Part shown: in pieces, positions 21,071-31,245 of the stretch
Numbering within the stretch: the first letter of the stretch is position 1
Layout: the number at the start of each line of letters is the position of its first letter
Assembly: GCA_031761405.1 (NCBI GenBank)
Contig: JASEVX010000017.1
Coordinates: 9,549,675-9,613,674, forward strand
Reading direction: 5' to 3'
DNA length: 64,000 nucleotides
Source: Serripes groenlandicus
Taxonomy: Eukaryota > Mollusca > Bivalvia > Cardiida > Cardiidae
The notes under the pieces: model-generated
The model's input: the letters and a program-made list of their open reading frames with translations, nothing else
Database searches by the model: none
Told to the model about the DNA's origin: nothing
Program-made: the position numbers and the translations under genes

Positions 21071-22055
21071 ATGACGGCCCGAATTTTGGCCATGCTTGAA
21101 GTCGGGCGAACGCAAAAAAAAAGTTGCTAGACGCTTTAACGTCTCTCGTTAGACAATGTTCCGTCTCATTCGATGTGTCAGAGACACGGTAAAGTTTGCC
21201 GATAGGCCATGTTCAGGTAGACCGCTTGTACAACATCACGGCAGGATATTAACTTACGTCAACGCTGCTTGACAGATTTGTGACGGCTTAATCCAAGTCA
21301 CGTTAAGTGGTAGGTAACCGTGATCGCCCTGTAAGAGGATGTACGGTTAAAATTGTCTTAGTGAACGGAGAATAAGCTCCCGCAGGCAATACTGCGGTTT
21401 AATCCTTATGCGACGTCATCTTCACCAACGTCTTATTTGGGCACACAACCATCGCGTTCACCGTTGGAAACACATACTGTTCGGTAATGAGTCACGTTTC
21501 AACTTGTCGAGCGTCGACGGACAAATCCGTGTATACAGACGACGTCATGAACGCTAAGCATACAATTGCGATCTGCTCCATAATCATTACTGTTGGGGCG
21601 GAGTTATGGTTAGGTCAGCCATCAGCCATAGGTTTTATGTCCCAACTCGTCGAGTGCCAAGGTAATTATCTCGCAGCCAGACGTAACATCGACCTGATAG
21701 TACGTTCGGTGGTTGTCCGTTTGTTCCGTCAAAGCCTGGTCTTCCAGCATGACAACACGCAACTTTACGTAGCACATTAACACATGTCATCAGGAACGTT
21801 TCAGATTGAACAGTGTCGTCTTTCCCTTGGCCGGTGTGTTCATCGAACTGCAATCCGATTGCACAGACCTGGGATTACATTGGACGGTTGTTGCGACAAC
21901 TTCCACAGCAGTCTTCAAACGTCCAGGAACTGACAGCAGCGCTTCACCAGGCGTGGGCCAGAATCCCACGATATCTGCTACGTCACTTGTATGGTTCCAT
22001 TGTGCGACGTCTTACTGCTGTGGTTGCCAGTAGAGGTTGTCCTTATCGCTATTGA
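21071..22055 (+). pseudogene. Tc1/mariner-type transposase, broken
   Basis: Tc1 transposases bind the inverted ends and cut and paste with a DD34E-type acid triad. The start at ATG 21071 opens with a helix-turn-helix-like segment (VARRFNVSR), then DRPCSGRPL, typical of the N-terminal Paired-like domain. Frame 3 near 21483 gives GNESRFNLSSVDGQIRVYRR, where the family has DESRF, so the first catalytic Asp is Asn. Frame 1 near 21745 gives QHDN, the second Asp motif. Frame 3 near 21852 gives NPIAQTWDYIGR, where the family has NPIE, so the catalytic Glu is Ala (codon at 21861). The C-terminus is intact to TGA at 22053. At least three frame changes and several in-frame stops (for example after LTYVNAA) make this a dead copy. 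Full length about 985 bp, normal for the family (about 330-345 residues). Confidence 0.85.
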
Positions 22056-22087
22056 TTGTGTCATTGGAATTGCTCTTAATTCAAGAT

Positions 22088-22300
22088 TTGAAGCATAAAT
22101 CTGCATCAGACGGATTTTTGAAAACATAGTGACAAAAGTAGAAATTGCTCAAGACGAGCAATTTCTCCTTTTGCCACGATGTTTTCCACTTTTAGTCATA
22201 CATGTAGGTTATCCATTCAATTATAGAGATTTTCTATTTTTTGACAAAATATGTTCAAAGTCGTCTGCTGCAGAATTGTCGTATGAGGGAAAGGGTTGAA
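22088..22300 (+). mobile_element. TTAA MITE, family A, left end lost
   Basis: Starts inside the element at CTGCATCAGACGGATTTTTG, keeps the GCTC/GAGC hairpin and ends GGGAAAGGGTTGAA, with TTAA mutated to TTGA. A short CATACATG insertion lies before TAGGTTATCC. Confidence 0.85.
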
Positions 22301-22606
22301 TGATCATATTTGCGAAAGGAAGTGGTGTGTTTCAAGTTCTGGATCACAGTTATACAAAATAGTGTACAATGAGTTAGAACGGGGTGTTTCTTTATCTCGT
22401 CAGTGTATTATAAATACATATTATGAAAAATTGGTATAAAACTATTAACAATTCATCACGATACAAATCAAATTGCCTCTTCAAACATTCATGAGCTTTA
22501 GAAAAATACTTAGACGTAATCAAAGTATCAAAATATAGAACAGCGTTAGCAAGATTTATAACGTCATCACATAATTTAGCTATAGAACAATGTAGATTTA
22601 CGAGCA
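22301..22606. other. No gene recognised
   Basis: An 82-codon minus-strand frame (22392-22640) overlaps the next SINE and shows no motif. Confidence 0.4.
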
Positions 22607-22840
22607 AGCCTCGGCCAACATTCTTTCCGACGTTTGACAAAAGTCCCTGTGACAGGAGTCATTTGTCTTTCACCAATTGGCTAACAGTCTATTTCGAAAA
22701 GCAGCCAGTTGATTGGAAGGTATGTTGTATGAAGTACTGGTATGAGAAAGCTAGGAAACACATGAGTAGGGTAACAGGCCGCCGTGATATGACACAAAAA
22801 TTGTTGAAAACGGCGTTAAACCCCAATCAATCAATCAATC
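22607..22840 (+). mobile_element. SINE S1, 5' truncated
   Basis: Starts at CTCGGCCAACATTCTTTCCG in the body; ends GCGTTAAACCCC and three CAAT units. Confidence 0.85.
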
Positions 22841-23032
22841 GAAACACTCGAATCTGGAAATATTGTCATTTTAATCAAATAGAATGAGGATATCATTTCC
22901 TTCGTATATGTCTTAGATACATACAATTTAAAGAGATACTTATGAAAAGGTTTTATTTCAAATATGTCTATGAAGAATTTTATATGCGTAAAGCACTTAA
23001 TAATTATAGCGTCGATGATTTTAGAACCGGCT

Positions 23033-23425
23033 CCAGTCGCGGCCGTCATGGTGAAGTTCGGTCGAGTGGTTAGCGTCGGGGATTTCGAAACCGTGTGTCC
23101 CGGGTTCGATCCCCAGTCGCGGCACTACGGTCATGGTGGAGTGCCCTTGGGCAAGGCACATTTTCCAGCCTAGTACTGGTTTGTTTACCCAGGGATCATG
23201 AATAATTAAATTTAATTGCGCGCTAAATGACCTTAGCTGTCGATGCGCCATAAAACAATATACATTCATTCATTCATGGTGAAGTTCCCTTTGGCAAGGC
23301 ACATTTCCTAGCCTAGTACTGGTTTGTTTACCCAGGGGTCAGGAATAAGTGAACAGTCGCCTTGATATAACTGAAATAATGTTGAAAACGGGGTAAACAC
23401 CCCCCTTCCCCCCCCCCCCCCCCCC
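23033..23425 (+). mobile_element. Chimeric tRNA-derived SINE (S2) with two different tails
   Basis: The head TCGAGTGGTTAGCGTCGGGG (A box) and GGGTTCGATCCCC (B box) resemble a tRNA-Ser/Leu-type gene. After CAGGGATCATGAATAA the first copy switches to an unrelated tail (TGACCTTAGCTGTCGATGCG, then (CATT)n). A partial second S2 copy from 23279 carries the usual tail GATATAACTGAAATAATGTT and a poly-C/poly-A run. Confidence 0.75.
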
Positions 23426-23651
23426 AAAAAAAAAGGAAAAACCTTATAATTAGTAAAGTGTACCTTGTTTAACTCTTGTGAAACATATTTTACTAAAAAA
23501 CGTTGAATACTGAAAGGATCAAATATGCAAATATGTCTAGCTTAATGTACGTACATCCTACATTAAAGATACATTAAAGATTCTTGTGAGGATTATTCGC
23601 CAGATAAATATGCACTTTTTGAATTTCTCTTACACTTTCACATATGTTATG

Positions 23652-24034
23652 TTAAACTCTTTCAGCGCCAGAGGCAATATTGAGGTTTTCGCAAACAATG
23701 CAGATACAGGTGAGTCAGCTCGTAACGAGCTGTCTCACCTGAAATCAGCATTGTTTGCTTTTTAGTTACCAAAATAGACCAAAACTTACATAAATTGAGA
23801 AATGGACACAGCCGATTTTAAACATGGAAGAGTCTTCTTTAACTCTTTCAGCGCCAAAGGCAATATTGAGCTTTTTGCAAACAATACAGATTCAGGTGAG
23901 TCAGCTCGTAACGAGCTGTCTCACCTGAAATCTGCATTGTTTGGCTGTGAGTTATAAAGATATTCCAAATGAACATAGAGTCGTCCGAGTTTGAACATGG
24001 AAGAGTCTACTTTAAACAATTCGGCGCTGAAAGA
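23652..24034 (+). mobile_element. Two family D MITEs, joined
   Basis: Copy one starts TTAAACTCTTTCAGCGCC (23652) and runs to GGAAGAGTCTTC. A second copy follows directly at 23839 (TTTAACTCTTTCAGCGCC) and ends GGCGCTGAAAGAG at 24034, its last TTAA mutated to TAAT. Both keep the palindrome around GAGTCAGCTCGTAACGAGCT. Confidence 0.85.
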
Positions 24035-24121
24035 GTAATATGTTTGTATGGTGATGATCTGTAATAGAGATTAAATCGATAAACGTATGTCCTGTTCTGG
24101 GTCATCTATACACAAATATGC

Positions 24122-24352
24122 TAATCTTTCCCAACACACAACACATCTGCAGCAGACGACTTTGAAAACATAGTGACACAAACCTGAACAAATCTCCATA
24201 AAATATATCTTAAGTGTTAGACAAAGTTGAAAACACTGTGACAAAAGGAGAAATTGTACATCATGAGCAATTTCACATTTGGCCACAATGTTTTCTAAAG
24301 TCGTCTGCTGCTATTGCGTCAAAATGCGTCTGCATGCGGGAAAGGGTTTTTA
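24122..24352. mobile_element. TTAA MITE, family A2
   Basis: CATCTGCAGCAGACGACTTT at the left; GTCGTCTGCTGCTATTGCGT and GCGGGAAAGGGTTTT at the right; central hairpin region around GTACATCATGAGC. The TTAA boundaries are lost. Confidence 0.7.
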
Positions 24353-24619
24353 AACATACGAAACAATTATAAACGGATTCAGTAGATGTATTTGTGAGGC
24401 AATTTTAATAAGAACGTTAAGTTGAACCATCCACGATCTTTAACCACTTTACTCTTCCGAAAAGTGTATGTTTTCTTTTTTTCCTTTACGAAATGCATGT
24501 CTTTGTGTTAAACTGTATGTTGCTTAAAGCACGTATATATATTTAACGCAATACAGTTTGTAAGTTCAACTTATAAGTTTGCTGCAACTGCTTGACGAAT
24601 CGTTTGTATATGAGGGGAA

Positions 24620-24880
24620 TGATGTTATTGAAGCAACCTAAATCTCATCAAATCAATTGCCAATTAAGATCCAATTAACATTAATTGCCTGATCGTATCG
24701 TTATATCTGTATGTATAAACACTCTAGTCAATTTACATTTTAAACAATTTTCGTGATGTGTCGACTAGCATAGATTAGGTCGTGCCTTAGTACAGGTCAA
24801 TCAGGATCTACCTTAATTGCAGTCTATCCTCTCCATAACGCTGACGACTACGAAACAAGTTATTCATGTATTCTAAGGTC
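24620..24880. repeat. Diverged duplication, copy 2 (partner 20285-20560)
   Basis: See the partner: shared CTAAATCTCATCAAATCAAT, GCCAATTAAGAT and CTGATCGTATCGTTA words, with many substitutions and indels between them. Confidence 0.65.
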
Positions 24881-25115
24881 GATTTTTATGCAACGCGGTT
24901 TATATGACATCTCTAGCAGCTACGTAGCTATGTAAACATAAAACCTATTTTTATTAACATCAGCTGTCTACCCTAAAATGAGTTGAATTGCTCTTATTTG
25001 ACCATAAAACAATCTTTAAAAAAACTGCCACTTTGTAAAGCTTACTTTATATCTAATAATACAGCTACTAAAATGAATATTTCATATCCGTCTCAAAAGT
25101 TGTCAAAGGAATCAA

Positions 25116-25337
25116 TCTGCTGTGGTCGAGTGGTTAGCGTCGGGGATTTCGAAACCGGTTGTCCATGGTTCGATCCCCGGTCGCGGCACTACGGTTATGG
25201 TGGAGTGCCCTTGGTCAAAGCACATTTTCTAGTCTAATACTGGTTTGTTTACCAAGGGATCATAAATAAGTGAACTGTCACCGTGATATAACTGAAATAA
25301 TGTTGAAAGCGGCGTAAAACCCAAATAAATAAGTATA
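25116..25337 (+). mobile_element. SINE S2, near full length
   Basis: TGGTCGAGTGGTTAGCGTCG (A box) and GGTTCGATCCCCGG (B box), body GGTGGAGTGCCCTTGG and CTAATACTGGTTTGTTTACC, 3' domain CGTGATATAACTGAAATAAT...GGCGTAAAACCC and AAATAAATAAG. Confidence 0.9.
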
Positions 25338-25724
25338 TAAAAGTTGTCAATCCTGATCTATATTAATATAGCCATTGAAAATTGAGCCAGTGCATGATAA
25401 CATGGACAAGTTGATATTTCTGAACAGTGTATGTTCAGAACATCCTGTTCACCGGCTCAGTCGTATCACAATCTATAGATACACTCTTCTAATAAGCTTG
25501 TGTAAGTTATTTGTGAACAGTGTAGCTCTTCATCATGCAGATCACTGGCTGATCGAGATATGATATCATATATACTATTCACAAAAGCCCACGTGTACCT
25601 TTCCCCATGTACACACGGGCTCATTTTACTTGTCTAAGAGGTATGTCAATAAGGATTTACAGTTGTTGAAATACATGTTTACGTGTTTGGAAAACATACC
25701 CGAAACAATTTGGAAACTCCCTTT

Positions 25725-25880
25725 TTTTAAATGAAAGTACAATGATAGAAAAGAGTTGAAAACATGGTGACAAAAGGAGAAATTGCTCGTTTTGAGCAAT
25801 TTCTTCTTTTGCCAGTATGTTTTCAAAGGTCGTCCGCTGTAGATGCGTCGAAATGCGTCTACAAGGAAGAAAGGGTCAAG
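25725..25880 (-). mobile_element. TTAA MITE family A/A2, half copy
   Basis: Central hairpin AATTGCTCGTTTTGAGCAAT and the adjoining end through TTTTGCCAGTATGTTTTCAA to GAAGAAAGGGTCAA. The other half is not recognisable. Confidence 0.65.
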
Positions 25881-26003
25881 TTACACAAAAATAAGGTTAT
25901 ACACATTGTGTAAACTTCAATACATAACAGCATTGAGATGTGTGTACACTAATACTGCATGTACTGACCTTATTTAGAAATGAATTTCAAGATGTTTCAG
26001 AGG

Positions 26004-26213
26004 AATCCGCTGTGGTCGAGTGGTTAGCGTCGGGGATTTCTAAACCGGGTGTCCCGGGTTCGATCCCCGGTCGCGGCACTACGGTCATGGTGGAGTGCCC
26101 TTGGGGCAAGGCACATTGTCTAGCCTAGTACTGGTTTGTTTACCCAGGGATCATGAATAAGTGAACTGTCGCCGTGATATAACTGAAATAATGTTGAAAG
26201 CGGCGTAAAGACC
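26004..26213 (+). mobile_element. SINE S2, near full length
   Basis: Same head and body as 25116-25337, with a well-kept B box (CCCGGGTTCGATCCCCGG). It ends GCGGCGTAAAGACC without an A-rich tail. Confidence 0.9.
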
Positions 26214-26418
26214 TTTGGTTCTCAAAGCAGCCGATATAAACTATCGTATGCTGTAAATGAAAAGATTCAGGTATAACCCGGTAATGTTATTACATAACGA
26301 TGGATAGTCATCCTTGAATCGTGAAATTGAAAAGTAATAAATAAATCAAGCACGGTCATCACTTCGTTTAAACACGGATGTAAATAGCATACATGTATAT
26401 CTCCTAGATCTATGTCAG

Positions 26419-26648
26419 TAACCCTGTCCTATACATGCAGTCGTTTTATACGCATTTGCCGCAGACCGTTTTTAAAAAAAACATTGTGACAAAAGGAGAC
26501 AACGCTCATATAAAACTTCCCATCATGTCACAATGTTGTTTACTCTTTACGATAATCATGCTTTCGTTAATAAAGTTTCTATTTATTTGGCAAGATGGTC
26601 TTTCAAGTCGTCAGCTGCAGATTTTGTTGTATGTTGAGAAGGGGTTAC
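26419..26648 (+). mobile_element. TTAA MITE family A2, decayed
   Basis: GTAACCCTGTCCTATACATG at the left; TTTCAAGTCGTCAGCTGCAG and GAGAAGGGGTTAC at the right. Confidence 0.55.
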
Positions 26649-26775
26649 TATGAATGGTTTATTGTTAATTGGTGTAATTGACTAATTGTTGATTTCCGGA
26701 AAACTTCAATGTTTATTTACTCGACACGTCATGTTTTAGAAATGGTAATACTGTTGGAAAAGGAACAGAACATGT

Positions 26776-27021
26776 CGAGGGCTTGGCGTGAGACGGTTGT
26801 AACTAAAGACCTATTTTGAATACCCTTGTTTAGGGGCAATTTTGACCCTTTTGTAAACAATGCAAATTTATGTGACATTGCTCAGAACGAGCAATGGCAC
26901 CTAAATTTCCATTGTTTACCAAGAAAAATGATTTAACGCTTATGAAGAGTTTATGGCAAGGTGATTAACCTTGGTAAAAAAATACCAATTTGAGTTACAA
27001 CCGTTTCACGCCAAGCCCTCG
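26776..27021 (+). mobile_element. MITE family E
   Basis: Inverted ends of about 29 bp starting CGAGGGCTTGGCGTGAGACG and ending CGTTTCACGCCAAGCCCTCG. The central palindrome is ATTGCTCAGAACGAGCAAT, next to AATGCAAATTTA...TTTCCATTGTTTACC. Two further copies sit in the duplicated block. Confidence 0.85.
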
Positions 27022-27550
27022 GTGTGTATAATGAACACGTATCTACAACAGGAGACACGTAAAATGCATTCACGATGTCATGAAAAAGGCAAACACGTTC
27101 CCGGATATAAAGTACTTTTAACGCCTCTCATTGAAGACGAGATTCGAAAACATTTTGGGGACAGGATGCAAATGCTCAGGATTAAGACTTTTATATTTTC
27201 CGCAATGGTTCTGTTTCTAAGCTCTTTCTCTTGGTTATTTTTCAATGTTTTAAACATTTCCGGATTTTTCGTCCGGTTTTCATGAAGCAGATGTCTTTGA
27301 AACTATCCCACCCAGTAGCTAAGCCGGTATTATTATACATCACTTTTGTCTACAATGGTAAACCCCATTACCCGAACAAGAGATATTTTGACTATCAGAA
27401 ACATTTTCAACCTTTTTGACACGTGACCAAGCGAAAATTGACTGTCAGGTCATGTGACCGCAGTGATATTTTGAATGTCATATAAGGGCAAGTAACTGCT
27501 TCAATATTTTAGCTAAATCATGACGTGATTGCCTCCCTTATACACATACA
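27022..27550. other. No gene recognised
   Basis: A 104-codon frame (26971-27285, plus) starts inside the family E element and has a hydrophobic C-terminus but no recognisable domain. I treat it as chance. Confidence 0.45.
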
Positions 27551-27554
27551 GCAG

Positions 27555-27585
27555 TGACGTCATACAGCATACATCAGTGACGTCA
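27555..27585. promoter_or_regulatory. Two CRE-like palindromes
   Basis: TGACGTCA occurs at 27555-27562 and again at 27578-27585, each preceded by CAG. TGACGTCA is the consensus for CREB/ATF binding. Function here is unknown and no promoter is seen nearby. Confidence 0.4.
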
Positions 27586-27611
27586 CTTAATTGTGTTCGG
27601 TATAATAAAAT

Positions 27612-27748
27612 AAATATCATATGGCAGCATGTGTGACATTGATATTGTCAACCCTCGAAACAGAATGTCACCCTCGGCTTACGCCTCGGGTGACATTCTG
27701 CTCTCGGATTGACAATATCAATGTCACACATGCTGCCATAAGATATTT
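27612..27748. repeat. Foldback hairpin with ~65-bp arms
   Basis: The left arm AAATATCATATGGCAGCATG through GACATTGATATTGTCAA to GAATGTCACCCTCGG is mirrored by CCTCGGGTGACATTC ... TTGACAATATCAATGTCACA ... CATGCTGCCATAAGATATTT. The loop is only a few bases (CTTACG). Only about 6-8 mismatches. Either a foldback MITE or a young inverted duplication. Confidence 0.85.
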
Positions 27749-28033
27749 ATATATTGTTGGGGGTATATTGAGCAAGTGCATGTGAAAAAGTACTAGTTGT
27801 CTTTTGAGAACAGTAAAGATTCAGATCAACGCATGCACCTGCTCAATCTGATCAATTATTACACTGTTCACATATTACTTCCACAATATTGATAGAACAG
27901 TCTGTCAACTCGTCTGATAAAACTGAGAAAGTGAGAAATATTTGGTGAACCTGCATTGTTCAGAAATGACAGCTTGCACCTTTTAGTATGCACTGGTTCA
28001 ATTATGTTCGCATGAATACCTGATCTGATAACT

Positions 28034-28240
28034 AAACCCTTTCCCACATACAATACGTCTGCAACAGGCGTCTTTAAAAACTCTAAGAAAGAATAAGGAA
28101 AATATCTATAACCGAAACTATACATTGAGACAAAGAAATGGGGAAACTTCTCATTCTTGAATAGTCCTCCATTTGGCACAATGTTTTCAATAATCATCTG
28201 CTATAAAGGCGTCAGAAAGCGATTCATTGTGGGAAAGGGT
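28034..28240. mobile_element. TTAA MITE family A2, decayed
   Basis: CTAAACCCTTTCCCACATAC at the left; AGGCGTCAGAAAGCGATTCA and GTGGGAAAGGG at the right. Confidence 0.65.
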
Positions 28241-28517
28241 GCAAAGATGAAAATCGGGATGCTTTAGGGCAAGTTTGAGTTAATGACAAATGAATTGACC
28301 TCGATAGATAATGGCCGACATTATACGGTCTTTCTCGTGATTTAAAGGTCGAACTCTTCAAATAACGACGATCATGTCATCTATTACTAATGGTAACATT
28401 TAACCACTCCAATACCAATTTGATTTTATTTGAGTTCTATTTGTATCAATAATAACTTTTGTAGATAAACTATGTAATAAATATATGTTTGTCTACGAAG
28501 TAACACTGCCGAGCCCC

Positions 28518-28595
28518 ATCTCCTTCGCTGAGTTGTCGTTCCTTACACTCACCATGTATGGTGAGTGTAAGGAACGACAACTCTGCGAAGGAGAT
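28518..28595. repeat. Near-perfect palindrome, 38-bp arms, 2-nt spacer
   Basis: ATCTCCTTCGCTGAGTTGTC...CACTCACCAT mirrors ATGGTGAGTGTAAGGAACGA...GCGAAGGAGAT with one mismatch. The flanks GCCGAGCCCC on both sides belong to a SINE S1 head, so the fold may come from two head-to-head SINE starts. Confidence 0.85.
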
Positions 28596-28602
28596 TGTGC
28601 CG

Positions 28603-28645
28603 AGCCCCGGTAGCTGAATTGGTAGCGACGCGGGTTCTGTTCTCT
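28603..28645 (+). mobile_element. SINE S1 head fragment
   Basis: CCGAGCCCCGGTAGCTGAAT and TGGTAGCGACGCGGGTT match the start of the S1 copy at 16224 (GAGCCCCAGTAACTCAGTCG). The rest is missing. Confidence 0.6.
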
Positions 28646-29289
28646 ATGATTATTCATAGCTTTACATGTAAACATCGTTCTCTATTTGCAACAATGTTTT
28701 CAACTTAAATGTCCTTTCATTGTAGAGACCAGACCCTATTTTGCCTAGAGGATTGCAGGGTCGTCTGCTTCATTTGTGGTTAGCTATTGTTTCAATCCGA
28801 ACTAGTCTAAACATTGCGTATACGGTCAAAGGTTAAATTTACTACTTCGATATATGTTAAATCGAACATGGGGGACTTAATGATATTAATCATAATAATA
28901 ATATCTTTATTTTTTGAAGGTAACATCTAAGACACATACAGACAATTTAACAATGGCTATTATACATATCTTATTTTCATATGGCCTTCAATAATATAAC
29001 ACACACAAACATTACATTTAACAACATGCAAATTTCAATGAAAAATTATGGCATGAAATACAAATTAAAATAATTTTCAATCATGTGAAGACAGACACTC
29101 CAACTACTTTAAACACAATGAACAATGATAGAGAATTACTACCTCATCCTTCATTTCGAGGAAGTTGGACAGATAGTTTGTATTTATTCATGGAAAGATA
29201 CTCTTGATCATAGTATAGGTATATTGTGATTTGTTGAAAACTCAACCGACACGTTCGAATTGAAAACACAGAAATTGAACAGCTAATAG
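28646..29289. other. No gene; possible LINE tail on the minus strand
   Basis: On the minus strand AATAAA (28911-28916) is followed by GATATTATTATTATGATTA, which looks like the A-signal and simple-repeat tail of a non-LTR retrotransposon or an mRNA 3' end. The sequence upstream of it on that strand (28920-29280) has no coding similarity that I recognise. Confidence 0.3.
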
Positions 29290-29634
29290 TTAAAGGTGCT
29301 GAACTCCAGATGGCGATCAAAATTTTGAAATGTTGAAAATTCTGAAAATATTGCTAATAGTGACAACAAAGTAAGTAATAAGTATTTCAACACTATTTTG
29401 GCAGTAAATTTAAAGAAAAAACAGTCAATCAAAAGTCATGAAAATGTACAAAGATTTGGCTTACTGGGTATGTCAACCAAGTAAATATAAAGCATAAACG
29501 ATCAATATTTAGATGTTTATGGAAAGTGGAATTATTGCTCCTATTTTATCCCAGAATTATGATTCTAATATTTCAATACAACAGTTTTAAAACATTCACT
29601 GTACTATATATTTTCTGGAGTTCAGCACCTTTAA
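29290..29634. mobile_element. TTAA-flanked MITE, family F
   Basis: 345 bp from TTAAAGGTGCTGAACTCC to GGAGTTCAGCACCTTTAA. The inverted ends AGGTGCTGAACTCCAGA are perfect over 17 bp and both are flanked by TTAA. The interior is AT-rich and non-coding. The only copy in this window. Confidence 0.8.
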
Positions 29635-29659
29635 AAAAGGAACCATTATAAACAATAAA

Positions 29660-29876
29660 TGTCCCCGGACCTGTGTCCGCCTCGACAGCGGGAGACCTTG
29701 GCTCACTCCCGGTCAGGTCACATCAACATCTCTCTCCTTGGTGCTCAGGGTCGCGGGGATAGCATCACGACCGATGCACCACCGGTGTTATCATACATTA
29801 ATACAAGACATTATTCGTGAAGCGACATGATATAACCTTAAATAATGTTGAAAGCGACTTTAAACTCAATCCAAAG
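29660..29876 (+). mobile_element. SINE-like element with distinct head
   Basis: The 5' part GTGTCCGCCTCGACAGCGGG is not S1-S3. The 3' domain CATGATATAACCTTAAATAA...GAAAGCGACTTTAAACTC is the shared SINE tail. Confidence 0.6.
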
Positions 29877-29992
29877 TAAATGATATGATTCCTGTTAGAG
29901 TGTGTTCACTTTGACGCGTTTTATCGCAATTTTATTTAACACAATATTTTTCCCGGGGAACTGGCTATTCTCCGACATCGACTTAACCCTTT

Positions 29993-30212
29993 CCCTCATA
30001 CGACAATTTTGAAGCAGACTACTTTGATCATATTTTGTCAAAACATAGAAAATCTCTATAATTGAATGGATAACCTATGACTAAAAGAGGAAAACATTGT
30101 GGCAAAAGAAGAAATTGCTCGTTTTGAGCAATTTCTTCTTTTGTCACTATGTTTTTAAAAAGCCGTCTGCTGCAGAGGCGTCAGAAAGCGTCTATATGAG
30201 GGAAAGGGTTAA
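29993..30212 (-). mobile_element. TTAA MITE, family A, 220 bp
   Basis: Reverse orientation, both TTAA present, hairpin AATTGCTCGTTTTGAGCAAT, slightly shorter than the 230-bp form. Confidence 0.9.
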
Positions 30213-30304
30213 ATGACGCAGGCAAAATCTGATCACGAAACCATTTGTCAATTGTTTGAAAGGATAAATTGCCGATCTGGCAGTTGAAGGTCAATTGAAT
30301 TAAT

Positions 30305-30712
30305 TGTTTTGGGTTTTACGCCGTTTTCAACATTATTAGCTCGACTTTTGAAAAAACGAGAGCTATTGTCATGACCCTGGCGTCGGCGGCGGCGTGGTCG
30401 GTCGGTTAAGGTTTTTTGTTGGCGGCGGCGTGGTCGTCCGGTTAAGGTTCTTTGTTCAGCTCAGCTCTTTTTCTGTTTTCTATCAGTCGAGCGTCAGTGC
30501 CGTACGCGGTGCTCTTGTTTTAGTTATATCACGGCAACAGTTCACTTATTTATGATCGCAAGGCTAAACAAAATAGTACTAGGCTAGGGAATTCACGAAT
30601 GAACCTTGCCCAATGGAACTCGGCCATGACCGCCGCGAATGGGGAGCAAACTCGGGACACCCGGGATAACATTCCCCGAAGCTAACCACTAGGTCACGCC
30701 GGATTCTTGGAA
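30305..30712 (-). mobile_element. SINE S2, minus strand, interrupted by a HINE
   Basis: The tail part TTTTACGCCGTTTTCAACAT lies at 30312-30334. The rest resumes at 30520 (TTAGTTATATCACGGCAACA) and runs to the head CTAACCACTAGGTCACGCCG. The uninterrupted equivalent is at 52553-52710. Confidence 0.85.
30338..30519 (+). mobile_element. 182-bp HINE inserted into a SINE
   Basis: Starts AGCTCGACTTTTGAAAAAAC and folds to CGAGAGCT. It contains GGCGTCGGCGGCGGCGTGG twice-related text and ends GTACGCGGTGCTCTTGTT. Comparison with the intact SINE at 52553 shows insertion within a T run with no target duplication, as described for Helentron-type rolling-circle elements. Confidence 0.75.
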
Positions 30713-31022
30713 GGTCGTTAGAATAAAAGTGTTTGGCTGCCCACTTTCCATAATCTTGGCTCCGAATAAATAATGCAAAATGTTATCACTTTGCTGAGTT
30801 TTGTTCACACTTCACGATCCTTTCGAATACGGAAAGATCTAAGAATAAATTATGAAAACATACTACCTTGACCTTTAGATACCTAAATGTGGAATTGATA
30901 ATCGCAAAAATATATTCTGTCTCAAAAGTTATATTAGGTACATATAGTAAAATGAAAAGTATGTTGTCGTAGCGATACCTGGCTATGTATTGTTTACGCG
31001 GAGCATAAAAGAAATGACCTTT
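30713..31022. other. No gene recognised
   Basis: A 132-codon minus-strand frame (30786-31184) crosses the left border of the duplicated block and is not preserved in the second unit, so it is not supported as a gene. Confidence 0.5.
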
Positions 31023-31129
31023 CTCTCGACATTCGATCTCGTGAGATATACATTTTTGTTCACGCGCTTCGTAGTACAATTCAAAGCCAGGCATATTGAA
31101 CAGTATATTAAACATTATAATATTATAAA

Positions 31130-31245
31130 CCAATGGTCCGATAATAATAATGCTAGTATATAACGTGGGAATCATGCTAGACATAAACCATTATAGTCTG
31201 ATACATGCTGATTTCAGTATATAACATCGGAACCATGCTAGACGT
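31130..31245. repeat. 61-63-bp tandem repeat, short allele
   Basis: About 1.5 units marked by CATGCTAGACATAAACCATT and GATACATGCTGATTTCAGTA. Unit 2 has about four units at 40015-40250. Confidence 0.8.

Noticed and set aside
25120..25200. Functional tRNA gene at SINE S2 heads
   Set aside because: The A and B boxes are present, but no complete cloverleaf with acceptor stem or anticodon arm could be drawn, and the same head recurs with a SINE body.
30786..31184. 132-codon minus-strand frame as a gene
   Set aside because: It crosses the border of the duplicated block, is lost in the second unit and has no recognisable motif.
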